Assembly: GCA_022702545.1 (NCBI GenBank)
Contig: JAHRBC010000008.1
Coordinates: 434,001-498,000 of the forward strand
Length of the DNA: 64,000 nucleotides
From: Phycomyces nitens
Lineage: Eukaryota; Mucoromycota; Mucoromycetes; Mucorales; Phycomycetaceae
Reading direction: 5' to 3'
Shown piece by piece: positions 1-12,700 of this stretch. Positions within the stretch are counted from its first letter, which is position 1. Each line of letters starts with the position of its first letter. Under the pieces are notes generated by a model. The model searched no databases. It saw nothing but the letters and a program-made list of their open reading frames with translations, and was not told where the DNA came from. The position numbers were made by a program, and so were the translations under genes.

Positions 1-3000
1 ATATCGGTATTCATTTGATCTTGTACAATTATTCACTAGTTATTGGTGCTTATAGAGAGTTTCCTTGATGAGACGCATATCGATTCCCGAGCATCCGGAT
101 ATACATAGAATCCTAAAATATAATTTTAGGTATCAAGAGTTTATAAAGGCATTTATTGTAGCCGGGAAAATATCTTTTCTTGACAAATCAGTCGTATTGC
201 AACTCTAGATTTATCATTCATTGACATCTTGTTGATATGTATGGGAACAAGAGATTGTCATTCGATAGAGGACCCTCCTCGTTTGCCTTGAGCGATATAA
301 AATTCTGTGCAGCCTCCTCCAAATCCTTATCAACTTCTGAGATGCTTTGAGGAGGCAATCAACAAGGTGTCAAAGGGGACCTGATCGGTTGTCATATTTC
401 TCACAAGTAATTATCTTCGGATTAGTACGAGTCATTAAGATTGACCATGCTTCTCCAAAGAATCAATGTTTATCTGACAAACTGCCATCTTTGAAAACTG
501 CCCGAGCCGATCAATTGGGTACCAGATAGACGCCCCATATTCAACATGCACTCTGTGGCTCGACCCCTGGATGCAGGCTGATTGACTGATTGTTCTTTAA
601 TCACCAAGGGCCACCGGGTTTGTTGGAGTATCCGAAGCATCGACCTCCCACGGCTTGTTACAGCTGGATCATGTATACAAACTATTAAGCTGTTAGTTCC
701 AAGCCAAGTTTTTTTTTCTCGATTTTCTCCCAATCTGCAGATATCTAGGGATAATCAATGCCTCTTTTTTTTTAGATATGCACTTTAGCCATTGTCAATT
801 TTTGCAAGTATATGTAGCCGAAAATGATTTATGGGTTTGCATGAGCTGCAATAGATTTTTTGACTTTTATAATTGGATTACTGGCATTCTATATGTATCG
901 ATAAGCATTTTCTAAACAACATCTCTATGAAGAAACGTCAAAGATTGTCTGTATATTTTATTTATAAAATTATTATTATTATTATTATTGTACCTGAATT
1001 AAGTACCATTTTGACGAGATTTTTTTTTAAAAGAAATCAACACTTTTGGTTTTCTGGTCCGACTATCATGGATACACCAATATCTTGTACAACCGAATGT
1101 GCCACAAAGTTTCTTGCGACCGAACCTATGGCCAGCTTTAGGTTTTTTAAGATTTAACAGCGTAGTCCAGGGGAAAAGCTCGAGGTAGTGCTGGCGCCTT
1201 TTCTCCGAATATTTCTCAAGACAAAAGGCTCTCACAGTTTGTTTCTTTTTAGTATATGATATGCACCTTTTTTTTAAGCATTGATTATCTTGGCCATTTA
1301 TACTTTACACTTGTTTCCATACAATACTTAGCGTATTAGGTTGCTTTGCTCCCATTTTGCAAGCTTTTTGGGGGAAATCTAATAGACAATATAGATATAA
1401 AGACCCATACCGATTACATATATATATATGTATATATATACACATGTACATGTATCCTTCATAAACGCTATTTGAGCGGTATCAATCAAAAACAAGTCTA
1501 TATAGCTAAAACATCATAAATGTAGGCAAAACCAAAAAAAAAAGTGATATTTAGGTTTATGTATTCATAAGCAACCGCATTGGATATTCATCTAGCAGCA
1601 GGTTATTTGGCATAGTGAGCGCCATGAAACCAGAAATTGATACATTGTATTATGCCTATACGAAATCTTCAATATTCAATTGGTATGTAATATAAAGTGC
1701 ATATTGCATAAGAGTGTCGCCAGTTTCCGCAAAGGTCCTAATGTTTGAAATATATAAATGTTTATAGAACTTTTGCGTCAAATATCAATAAATTACATGC
1801 ATTAGCTAATAATAATAATATATATATATATTTTTAAAAACAAAAACAAAAACAAAAACAAAAACAAATGTTATATTAACAATCAAATATACATCTTTTA
1901 ATGAGATTTATTAATGCTCAAGCACAATAGACCAATTCTATAGATCAAGAGGCTCATAGTGCTTAATAGCAGACTTGTTTCCAAGCTTGTCTCTACTGGA
2001 GTTTTTCTTTGGGATTCTCATTAGAAATACAAATCAGTTTAAAGCTTTATTCGACCAAGTGTATCTTTGCGTTTAATCTATAAACAAAATAATTTATACA
2101 TGAATGTCTCTCAAGTCGCATAATGTGTGCAGTAGATAAAACAAGGGAATTGAATGAGTGGATTAATATGTGAGTTTGTTTATTCTTGGTTAGGTAAGAT
2201 ATTTTAGGAGTACAAGGGAGAAGTGACCAGTACATTAACCAAGTTTTTGTTATGAAGTGGTAGCTATAGTCTATCCAAAACTATATAGATATTTAAATCT
2301 CATAAACCTGTAATGATTGCCAACTACAACTATCTTGTCTGTGGCACTCTCGAGCATACTATAAATATACATATAGCTTAATAAAGGGAGACTTTGCATC
2401 TCTTTCACGTACATACATGTCTTGTGTATATATGTTTTTTTTTGGTATATAGTACCAGACAGATCATAGAGTGTGTCTCGGATATGTAGGCTTAAATATA
2501 CGTAGATAAAAACAAAATGTATTTAATCGATAAAAAAATTAAAAAGACGGATACTTGAATAACAGCACCAGCAGCAGCAACAACAACAACAAATGATGCA
2601 CTGATATTGAAGCAAGGGGCATTGGTCAGTGCATTATCTTTGTCCGATGAAAAAGAAGTAATAGAATACTAACACTAACAATGATATTCGATATTCAAGA
2701 CTTTTATTAAATGGGAGTGATTTTAATATGGTTGAAATATACTTGTAAACATATCAAAGTAAGGAGATTGGGCTATTTGTTTCTGTAGGAGAAAATGAGC
2801 GAATATACAGTTTAATACTAGACGTATTTTCATGGTTTTGTTGGATATGATTAGTAGAAAAAAAAGATATTAGGCCAGTAGGTCAATATAATTGATATAT
2901 GTCTAGGGTACAGTTTATTGAATTTCTGCACAAATACGTTGGTGATTGTGTGTTTAGAATCAAGCCAAATAATTGCATTTCATCCCAAGAAATCTGCCTT

Positions 3001-3421
3001 TGGGTTTGACAATAATTCAAAAACGTGCATTTCTGACTGTTCCCTGCCTATAACAGAACTAACAACAGCTGGCGGGAGTGCCTTGGTCAGATTGAACTCC
3101 CTCGAGTCAAATGCTGACCAAAACCATTTGATATTCTCAAAACCAATAATAAAGGAGTTTGTTTAGTTATCTATTCTTGGCTTTGGATAGAATATTATCG
3201 TACATCTAATATTTAAGTTTTCAAGTGAAAGGTTGATCTTCATAATATTCCAGAGGGGTGCAGGGGTGAACAATCGGTTGCTATAATCCGTTAGTCAAGG
3301 CTTGTCCTTCAGATGCTGTATAATTAACTTAATTACTTTGGCTTCACCAAACTTCTTTAAAAAGGTCCTGGTTTAATCAAGTTTTTCTTCCATCTTTATC
3401 CATCAATTCTATTCTATTTTC
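1..3421. other. AT-rich intergenic region, no supported gene
   Basis: No reading frame here shows codon structure, a recognisable domain or a convincing spliced gene. The stretch holds homopolymer and AT microsatellites, a (CAAAAA)n run near 1834-1868, and slightly more GC-balanced patches at about 520-700, 1060-1240 and 2930-3160 whose short frames match nothing I know. The last few hundred bases contain the promoter of the desaturase gene, which ends in a pyrimidine-rich stretch just before its ATG. Confidence 0.6.
1834..1868. repeat. (CAAAAA)n microsatellite
   Basis: Five or so consecutive copies of a hexamer of one C and five A follow a short TA run. It is a simple-sequence repeat in noncoding DNA. 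Confidence 0.85.
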
Positions 3422-4729
3422 ATGTCAGACAATACCGCTGCCATCAAGGAAGAGAAGAAGCCACTCAATCTAGAAGAAGCAGTTGCAAAAGGGTGGGAAA
3501 TACCCGACTTTACTATCAAGGAGATCCGCGATGCCATTCCGGCTCATTGCTTTCGTATCGATACATTTCGGTCCTTTGGCTATGTTTTACACGACTTCAT
3601 TTTTGTTGCATTGCTAATGTATGGCGCTAGCAAGATTGACACACTGTCTTCTCCGTATATTCGCTTCATTCTGTGGACAGCCTACAGTGTCTTGCAAGGA
3701 ATAGTCGGAACTGGACTCTGGGTTATTGGACATGAATGTGGCCATCAATCATTTAGCTCTTCAAAGGTAAATATAATGATCCCAAGCAATAAGAACCCCA
3801 TGAGATTTAGTTACTGATCTGTATTATGTTTACTAGACGATAAACGACAGTGTTGGTATAGTCATCCACAGCCTCTTGCTTGTTCCATATTACTCTTGGA
3901 AGATCTCTCATTCAAAGCATCACAAGTCTAATGGACACTTGTACAATGACATGGCAAGTGGATTTATATTTATATATATATAATATATTCAATTCATATT
4001 AACTTTTTGGGTATTTTGTAGGTCTATGTTCCTAGAACTCGTTCTCACAGAAAGTTGGTGCCTAGAGACCAAGACCCTGAGGTTGATGGGCCACATAGTG
4101 CTCTTATGGAATCGCCTATTGTAGAAACAGCAAAGATACTCAGACTACTTTTAATCGGGTGGCCATCCTATGTTCTACTCGATGTAGCCGGAAAGCGTCC
4201 AAAGACTGGCTGGGTCTCGCATTTCAACTTCAATTGCCATATCTTTGAAGAACACCATTACTTGGACTTTGTGAAATCAAACATTGGAATATCCATTGCG
4301 CTCTCTGCCCTTGTCTACGCTGGAAGGATTTACGGTGCCATGACTGTAATGAAGTATTACCTGTTTCCTTATTTAACGATAAACTGCTGGCTCGTCTTGA
4401 TTACCTATCTTCAACACACCGACTCTGCAATCCCTCGCTACAGTCCCAATGTCTGGAACTTTCAGCGTGGAGCTGCACTCACCGTCGATCGATCATATGG
4501 GCCTATCCTAAACCATTTTCACCATCACATTTGCGACACTCACGTAGCCCATCATTTCTTTTCCAACATGCCTCACTATCACGCAGTAGAGGCAACCAAG
4601 CATATCAAAAAGGTTTTGGGAAAACATTACATGTTTGACGATACCCCTATTGTACAAGCATTGTATAGATCATATAGAGAGTGCAAATTTATTGAAGACG
4701 AAGGAGACGTTCGTTTTCTTAAGAATTAA
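3422..4729 (+). CDS. FAD2: delta-12-type membrane fatty acid desaturase
   Basis: Exons 3422-3766, 3837-3953 and 4022-4729 join in frame to a protein of about 389 residues. It should be an ER-membrane acyl-lipid desaturase that turns oleate into linoleate using cytochrome b5 electrons. All three histidine boxes that bind the di-iron centre are visible: HECGH (about 104-108), HSKHH (about 140-144) and HVAHH (about 328-332), with hydrophobic segments between them and the N-terminal motif IPAHCF typical of fungal delta-12 enzymes. The length is usual for the family. Intron 1 is GT-AG. Intron 2 starts GCAAGT after ATG and ends TAG; only this GC-AG splice gives the conserved NDM-VYVPRTR junction. 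The start is the first ATG after a pyrimidine-rich leader. A delta-15 specificity cannot be excluded from sequence alone. Confidence 0.93.
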
Positions 4730-7340
4730 AAAAAAATACTTTTTTTTTATGTTACAATAAACTGTTTCTATATTCCTACCATTTATATCTATTTATTCAA
4801 GAAATATGGGAAAAAAGTATTAATACATACGCTAAACAAACAAGTCTTACAAGTTTTAATTCTATCATGGAGTAATAAATGGCACCAAACAGCTAGCCTA
4901 AAATATATTATGTATATATTTAGCACAAATGCTTGTCTTTTAAAGATAAAAGAGAGTATAAGAATAAGAATAAAAATAAAAATATTTTTTTAATCATTTA
5001 CATTGATCAAGTCTTGTTATAAATAAGTATATATAAAATGTGAATCTATTTGTGTATATAGCAGGGCGCCATCATCCCTAAAATTCCTATAGTATCCACC
5101 AGTGGCTGTGATCGAGAGCTCCCACGACAAAGTCATACCAAGGGCTTGGATTAGGGCTAGCTATAGCCAATATAATAAATACGAGTAAAACAATAGTTTT
5201 ATTAAAAAGAAAACCTTTGCTCATCATATATTTCATGTCGTCAAAGATCATAAAAAAATGGTCAACGATTACTGATATTATAGAAATGCAGTAGTTAATC
5301 ATGACAAGCAAATCGTCTATCACTACAAAGTTTAACTACAACCTGTATTAGGTTTATTCGGCACAACAGTGTGAACCCCCTAGAGTATATCTTTTGATAC
5401 TCCTATTAACAAACGTCTTGAATAGCTTGGGTTAATGCATATTTTGCTTATATGTTTTTTTTGGCTTATGCAAAGTGAGTTTAATAACGACAATTCCAAA
5501 TGGTAAAATAACTAATTATCTCATAGTATCATATATAGTCCAGTATATTTGTTGTACTTACACGAATGGAATCTATACTCACCTAACGCATGTACCAATT
5601 AAAGTTCTTGAACAGGTATTCGGTACATATGCTCAAGACTGCATATCATTCAAGTGGCCACAGTATCAGGACCTTTAGCATAGAATAATAACTCATATTG
5701 GCACGGAACCACAAGCCATTTGGAAATTTTAGGGTCATCATCTAGTGGTTCTATGAACCTGTTGACCATAAGAACAATTTAGGTACCATTGCATTTCCCC
5801 AAGATGCCATTTACTAAACCACCGATATAGTTTTGTTGGTTATCAATCAGAAGTATTATCAAGGATGAATCAGACAATGTCTTAGTTTAACAAACATTTT
5901 GTACCTAGTACCATAAAGAGCCAATCTATTGAATTCTTAATAGTGTGATGGACATTCCAAGTGTTCTTGATCTTTGAGCAGGAGAGTCCCCCAACCTTGG
6001 CTTTAACATGGACAGCATTCTCTGGTTTTGTATTCTACCCATTGGGTAAAACTAAACATGGGTCTCTGGCAGACTGTGAAAGCCAAGCCAAGTTTATTTG
6101 TGGTATCGCATATTGACTGCAGTCCAGTTTCCCATGGCTTAAATGGTCTTGGTGCCAATAGACACTTTATTTCATTCTCTTGAGACGGGCTGTGTTGGTT
6201 TATGTAATGAAGTGGTCCAAACGGTTAAAAGAAAAAGAGAATAAATATCAATCTCCTCTAACAACTCCTTAGCCCAAGTATTGGCAATCGGCAGCTTGTT
6301 CTCTTGAGAAAGATGTATAAAATAAAAAAGAGAGTAAATATCGATCTTCTCTAACAACTCCTTAGCCCAAATATTGGCAATCGGCAGCTTGTTCTCTTGA
6401 GAAAGATATATAAAAGAAAAGAAGTGAAGTGTAAGGATATCGTTTATTGCTTTCATCATTTCGATGTTTATATAGATATTTCGATAATAAATACTATAAT
6501 ATAATTAGTATGATATTACTAAACTATTGTTAAAATGTTGGGATAGATCATGTTTCTTTTGATAGTTAATAATGAATAAGATAGATAGGAATAGATAAAT
6601 ATTGTTGGGGTTCTTTGTTACAATCCTTATGATTTTCAATTGATTGGTGCGCCAGACGTAGCAATCATGTTCTTCCCAAGGTCATTACTTAACCAATATG
6701 TTTACATAATCGATACAGAAAGATTTGGGAAGATATGATATGTTTGGGCCAGCCGGAAATATGGAGCTACACACAACGTGTCACTCTCGACATACCAGTT
6801 CCATTCAGCACGATTGAATTACACTTGGCTTTTATACGTTTAAGACACTCCAAGTTGGTTCTGTCCAATGTCTTGTTTTACGGTGCAATCTATTTATAAA
6901 AGTATATTGGTACCTTGTACTATAATTTTATATAGTGTTATATAATTAGAAATTACAAGTATAAAAATTCATTATATGGATTGAAGTTTGACAGATAGAA
7001 TTTAAATGCTTTTTTCAAAAAAGGAAATGTGAAGACAATGCGAAAATAAAGTGAAAATAAAAAAAAATGATACGTCACACTGACATTGAATGTGAAAGTG
7101 AAAATAAAAACCCCAAACCTCTCTAATAATGTACTTAAGCTTCCTTTCAGAATGACAAAGTAATCAATACCATTTGGCCAAAAATCCAATATTATGTCAG
7201 CTAGGCATTCTATAATATTATGCTACCAAACATTATTATGTTAGATAATATCCCAATAACCAACACATATTATTTCCATGATTTGCATACATTTTTCCAG
7301 TGTGCACCTTCCCACTTTTTACATGTCTCAACCAACTCCC
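4730..7340. other. gene-poor AT-rich region
   Basis: No supported gene. The part at 5690-6170 is less AT-rich and may be decayed mobile DNA, but I could not recognise a domain in any frame. It also contains the 93-bp tandem duplication listed separately. The remainder is AT-rich with short frames that look like chance. Confidence 0.5.
6230..6416. repeat. 93-bp direct tandem duplication
   Basis: Two adjacent copies of a 93-bp unit, offset exactly 93 bases (for example CTCTTGAGAAAG at 6301 and 6394), differ at only a handful of positions, mostly transitions. The unit is 31 codons long, and on the minus strand both copies are open and read LSQENKLPIAN...AKELLE. A decayed coding or transposon fragment is possible; no family was recognised. 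Confidence 0.85.
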
Positions 7341-7349
7341 GTGTTTATC

Positions 7350-8300
7350 GCTCACAGCTGCTTTATGAGCAACGACTGTCAGTCAAATTTCAGAACATCA
7401 CAAAACCTTTGACGACATTTTGCGCAGGCACACGAGTTTGATTTTCCTAGCTGCGTCACCAAGGCATGATTGCGTAATAATGATTCGTACCTATACCTCA
7501 ATGATTCCTCTACTTCTTCAAATCAGACTGTTACAATTCATTTTGGTTGCCCAATTTGCCAGCATCATTGCGCCGAACTGACTGCTATGAAAGCGCATTT
7601 TGAGGTTAGCCACCATGAGCATCTCCCTGACCAGCAGCGTGAGCACGATCAAAGTAGCAGCATCACACTGCTAGGCGCATCAGTGGACGTCAACCAATCC
7701 ATCTCAGGATTAACCACGACGGGACAAAAACGACGGTCTGATGAAGCCATTTGCTTTGATGGGGTAAACCTTGATCAGCCGCTGGGCGAGCATTTGGTGA
7801 TCAACAGCCTTGATGTGTCAGCAGGATTTCACAACATGAAGATGTCGCTCAAAGCAAACAAATAGAAGCTCTCATTAAAAGAAGATCTGCTACTGATACT
7901 ATCATCCACCTCAGTGCTGCTTCTTGATAGAAACAAATACTCGGAAGAGGTGAAACCACATTTTTATTACGATCAGTGGCGTATGATCGACGAGTATATC
8001 CAGCAAGCATACGGCATCAAGCCCCAACCCATCCCTCTCGCGATGACCACACAATTCAGTAGCATCTCTGATCGGTTTATTAACAAACAGATCGGGCGGG
8101 ATGAGGGTGAGATCAGCTTTAAATCTCTGGCTTCTACCTACCATGGAAAAGAAAATTGCCAAAGCGATCGGCAACTTGGTTTTCAAAGTTACCTTTTGTT
8201 GCCATTGAAGAAAACGTTAACGAGATGGAGCTTTGCTCTCGCTTCATTGATCCTTTTTTGGCCGGTCTATTTGATGATCCAGATAATAGTGTCTCTACTG
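7350..8300 (+). pseudogene. decayed C2H2 zinc-finger gene of a repeated fungal family
   Basis: One frame (the frame of position 7359) reads through two C2H2 fingers. The first, around 7359-7430, has spacing C-x5-C-x12-H-x4-H but contains TGA at 7410. The second, CPICQHHC...HFEVSHHEH at about 7548-7620, has spacing C-x2-C-x12-H-x4-H. A second TGA lies at 7467 and a TAG at 7863. Coding character resumes in the same frame (LLLDRNKYSEEVKPHFYYDQW) to about 8130, then continues after a frameshift near 8130-8160 as EENVNEMELCSRFIDPFLAGLFDDPD, and is lost after about 8290. From memory, such proteins form a multicopy family of unknown function in Mucorales genomes. Both TGA codons fit CGA arginine codons changed by C to T. 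It is broken and 3'-truncated. Confidence 0.7.
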
Positions 8301-8650
8301 TTTGCTTATTCTGTTATAACCAATACCAGTTGAAAATATTAGTCTTTCAAGAAACATTTTGTATTTATTTATTCTACTTGATAATCTTATTAAAAGTAAA
8401 TCCAGAGAATTGAACTAGCCATTTACTTGGGATTAATCGCATCAAGAACAGAAATTGGATGATTCAATACAATGGGCCAAAAGTCAATGAGATTTCAACA
8501 ATCCACACTTCAAGTTTAATTTACTGGTCTGAAAATCATAATTGAAGTGACCGTGTAATACCAGAATGCAGGCCATCTTTATACCTTACAGTACGATGCA
8601 ATATCTTTTTAAGCATTCAGTTTGCTTATGTTTTTAGCCATCACGGCTTA
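8300..8650. other. noncoding spacer
   Basis: AT-rich spacer between the zinc-finger pseudogene and the doubtful minus-strand gene. Nothing recognisable was seen. Confidence 0.5.
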
Positions 8651-9263
8651 ACTTGTAGTTAAACAATATTCAAAAGATTTATCTCGAGATTTGTGTAGGT
8701 GAATATAGAAAAAAAAAGTATTGGTTTTTGGGTCATAAGCAAAGAACATGTAGATTCTAGTGATCTTGATGCAATATTCAAATGGTTGCGTACCTTTTAG
8801 TTGTTTTATTTCTTTTATCGCATGATTGGTATTGAGGCTCCATTCACTATTACGGGCACTAACAGCATTTGTAACACCAGCATTGGTCTGTAATATAGGT
8901 ACATTACATAGTGATGATCATATAGGCATAGTGGTACTGTTGGCAGTGTGGATATCAATACTTGGAAGAAGTAGATTGGTTAAAGCTAGTTTTTTTTTTT
9001 GAAAAGAGCAAGTCACTAAAGTGCCATCCCATAGATGCGTTGGATGAACTGTAAAATTTATATTGTAAACGGTCAAGCCCTTTTTGACATGGGTATTGTA
9101 GAACACAGATGCGTCTTCAATTGTTGAAAATGGAGATATGAGTCTAAGAAGAAAAGTAAAGTTAGTAATAAGAACTTGGTCAGAATAGATACCCGGACGT
9201 GTGTCTTTCTGATACCGTTAAATCGACAACGTAAACCAAGTCAACATATAATATGAGTTTCAT
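8650..9263 (-). CDS. possible small spliced gene of unknown function
   Basis: On the minus strand an ATG at 9263 opens exon 9193-9263 (MKLILYVDLVYVVDL...). A GT-AG intron (9144-9192) joins it in phase to a longer open exon from 9143, which reads LISPFSTIEDASVFYNTHVKKGLTV in pieces and is rich in Thr, Asn and Val. After an 11-A run and a likely intron, a third open stretch (about 8880 down to about 8650) runs for roughly 80 codons. I could not find a canonical splice that keeps exons 2 and 3 in phase, so the gene may be recently broken or the boundaries wrong. No domain was recognised. A secreted or surface protein is conceivable from the composition, but this is weak. Confidence 0.3.
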
Positions 9264-9790
9264 TCACTTTTTGATATGCAGAAGCCAAAGCAAGAAAGAA
9301 CCATGTACAGCAGTAATATTTCTGAAATATCGATATAAAGAGTAGATCAGAACCGACTCTTGTCAGTTTGTTTGAGCAGTATTAAACTTTTGTTTGCAAG
9401 ATTTATACAATATGAATTCAACAGTCTTTACCAATTCAGAATGTATTCTTGATTGTCTTTACAACAATCTGCTTCCAAACAATAAGATGGTTTAAAGGAA
9501 TTCACTATACGCATCGCAGAGTAAATATCCGAATGTAAAAAAACAGGATTATTTTACCCTTTTTTTTTTACTGGATGCTTAAATGTTTGAGCTCAGGTGC
9601 TGATATCCTGCAATATTGGCATAAAATATACCTTTCATATAGTAAAATCTCCCAGTCAATTCTTATTGTAAATTGTGCTCTACTTAAACTGAAATCCTAC
9701 AAACCATCGACTATCCAAGAACTCCATTTATACTAAAAAGCAAATTTTTAACCTTGTACTCGTTCAATACAAAAAAAAGGCTTTTACACA
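9264..9790. other. intergenic region upstream of the ABC transporter
   Basis: AT-rich DNA with T and A homopolymers; it presumably carries the promoters of the transporter and of the doubtful minus-strand gene. No further structure was recognised. Confidence 0.5.
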
Positions 9791-12700
9791 ATGGAGAGCG
9801 ACACAGAAGACGTGTCAAACGTCCTACAAAACAACCCAACTGCCCCAGTCCTCCCACCCCATATTCCACGGATCCTCAGTCGCCTGAAGCGAAAGAAGAA
9901 GAAGAAGCCTGCTGTTCCGGTCCACAAGTTGTTTTCTTTTGCGAGCCCACTAGACTTTGTTCTCATCAGTATCGCATGTATCTGTTCGGCTGGTATTGGT
10001 GCCATTCACCCTGCATCGATTATATTCTTTGGAGCTTTTTTGGAGAATCTCACAGAGCAGCTCAGCAACCCAACCGATCTTCTAAATGCAACCATGCCAC
10101 TGATCCTGATATACGTGTACATTGGAACTGGCACTCTTGTGGCTGCCTATATTGCTCGAGCCTGCTGGACAATCACAGGCGAAAATCAGACCCGTCGTAT
10201 CCGTCAAAGATACATGCATGCAGTCCTCCGCCAGGACATGAGCTGGTTCGATAGATCTGAGGACGGATCCCTTACAACCCGGCTTGTATCCGATACACAG
10301 CTGGTTCAAGACGGTATATCAGAAAAATTTGGCGATCTAATAACGGGTGTGGCCCAGTTTGTGTGTGGAATTGTGGTTGCATTTGTAAAAGGCTGGCAAC
10401 TTGCGGTCATCATCCTAGCCACCCTTCCACTTATGTTTGGAGCGGTTGTAGTGTTGGGCTACTTTACGACCAAACTTACCTTGAATTCCCAGGCTTCATA
10501 CGCAGACGCAGGAACAGTTGCTGAACAGGTGTTTGCGGGTATCCGCACAGTCTATGCATTCTCGTTGCAAAAGAGATTTTCTCAAAGATACGATGTCGAA
10601 CTCGAAAAGGCCAAGCTTGCTGGAATCAAGCGAGGGAAAATCGTTGGGTTCTTCTTTGGCTTATTCATGTTTATCCTGTACTGCTCCTATGGGCTTTCAC
10701 TCTGGTACGGATCCCAGCTCGTTATTCGGGGAACATTGACTGGTTCAACTGTCCTGGTTGTGTTTTTCTCAATGATGATGGGATCAATGGCACTTATTCA
10801 GCTACCAACAAGCCTAATCGCAGTGTCAAGTGCATCTGGAGCAGCCTACAAGATCTTTGAGACAATAAACCGCGTTCCTGACATTGACTCTGACCAAGTC
10901 GGAGGACTGGCTCCTGAGAACATGGTGGGCAAAGTGGAATTCCGGCACGTCCAGTTCCATTATCCTACCCGTCCAGATCAAACTATCCTCAAAGACTTGA
11001 GCCTGACCATTAACCAAGGAATGACTGTCGCGTTTGTTGGGCCTTCTGGATCCGGTAAATCTACTTCGGTCCAGCTTCTCCAACGATTCTATGACCCAGT
11101 AAAGGGTCAAATACTGCTGGATGGAAAGGATCTTGTAGAGTACAACCCAATGTGGCTGCGACAGAATATTGGTGTGGTTAGTCAAGAGCCGGTGTTATTT
11201 AATATGAGCATCCGCCAGAACCTGATGATGGGAACCAGCAAGCAAGTGACAGACCAAGAACTCGAGGAGGCATGCATGAAAGCAAATTGTCATTCGTTTA
11301 TTACTCAATTACCGCAGGGATACGACACATTAGTCGGAGAGCAAGGTGGCATGCTTTCTGGTGGACAAAAGCAGCGTATTGCTATTGCACGCGCAATCCT
11401 AAAGAACCCGACAATTTTGTTACTAGACGAAGTAAGTGATGGCGAGGGGCTGGCCCCTTCATTTCTATTCTGGCGTGAACTTTGCAAGCACATATTAACC
11501 AAGTAACTCAGGCAACCTCTGCACTTGATACACAGTCTGAGAGGTTAGTACAGCATGCTCTAGACGCTGCTTCCAAAGACCGGACCACGATTGTGATTGC
11601 CCACCGCCTATCGACGATCCGCAACTCTGACCTTATTGTTGTCATGGATCATGGCGAGCTGGCTGAACAGGGCACTCACGAGGGGCTACTTGACAAGGGC
11701 GGAATTTATGCCAGCCTAGTCTCAAAGCAAGCCATTGCCACAGAACGTGTGGATCTACATCATCCTCCCGCCCTAGAAAAGGAGATTCAGCAGCAGCAAG
11801 AATCGGCATTTCAGGCCACAGTCCAAAAGGAAGTCGGACTATCGCCCACAGCCACCTTGGTCCACAACGAAAACAAGGATGGCTATCACTTGGTCTCGAA
11901 TGACCAGAGGGACATTGACGCCTATGAACTCAAGCTCCAGAGAATGGCAGAAAAGAAAAAGCAGATGAAAAAGCAGAAAGCGCCGATACTGAAGATCTTG
12001 CGGCAGGTTCAACCTGAGTGGCCCTTTTTGGGAGTAGGTCTCCTGTGTTCGGCTGTTTCTGGGGCTACCACTCCATGCTTTGCTTTGGCGTTTGCCAAAG
12101 TCATCACCCTGATAACATCTCCTAATGTGGCTGCCATAGCACCTGGCCCGTTCCAGGGAGCCAACCTGTTTGCCTTTTTCTTCTTTATTATTGGCATAGG
12201 TGCGTTTGTGGGCCATGGGGGTCAGTTGGCCATATTCAATGTGGTAGGAGAGAGGTATACGAAGCGTCTCCGGAGCGAGATATTTCGTGCCTACATGAGG
12301 CAGGAAATTGGCTTCTTTGATCAGAGTGATAATACAATCGGGGCCCTGACATCCAAACTCTCGATTGATGCCAAGAATGTGAATGAGTTGATTACAAAAG
12401 TATGGGGAGATCTCACTCAGTTGCTTGTCACTGCAGTGATTGGTAAGTTGAATATCTTGTTGGCAAGATGTTAATTATAGGCAATGTACGCCTGCGTGTG
12501 TTTCTGAATAGGGCTTATTATTGCTTTTAGTAACAGCTGGCTCCTGACGTTGATTATTCTTTGCATGGCACCGTTTATTATATCTGCAACTAGCTATGAA
12601 TCCCGTATTTACCATGGATTCGAAGACAAGACCAAGCGTGCAAATCAGGAGAGTGGCGAAGTGGCTGGCGAGGCTATCAAGGAGATCCGCACAGTGGTCT

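Noticed and set aside
470..788. Overlapping open frames on both strands near the left end
   Set aside because: Short, mutually overlapping and without domain or codon structure; the more balanced base composition alone is not evidence for a gene.
999..1235. Minus-strand open frame of 78 codons with CGTFGCTRYWC-like cysteines
   Set aside because: No recognisable domain, no splice partner and no conserved start; it lies in degenerate DNA and may be a mobile-element scrap at most.
2918..3166. Plus-strand frame of 82 codons upstream of the desaturase
   Set aside because: No family, no splice logic and no sign of conservation; it could be a leader region but is not supported as a gene.
5690..6170. 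Possible retrotransposon protease-like text on the minus strand
   Set aside because: A few words resemble a Gypsy-type polyprotein, but no active-site DTG/DSG or reverse transcriptase motif is present and stops interrupt every frame.
8918..9106. Possible CBM21 (starch-binding) remnant
   Set aside because: The spacing of aromatic residues is only vaguely similar and the rest of the domain cannot be aligned; kept as a gene of unknown function instead.
11839..12216. Long antisense frames inside the ABC transporter
   Set aside because: They are shadows of the coding strand with no domains; the same holds for antisense frames in LUC7, the chitin-synthase-like gene and the chitin deacetylase.
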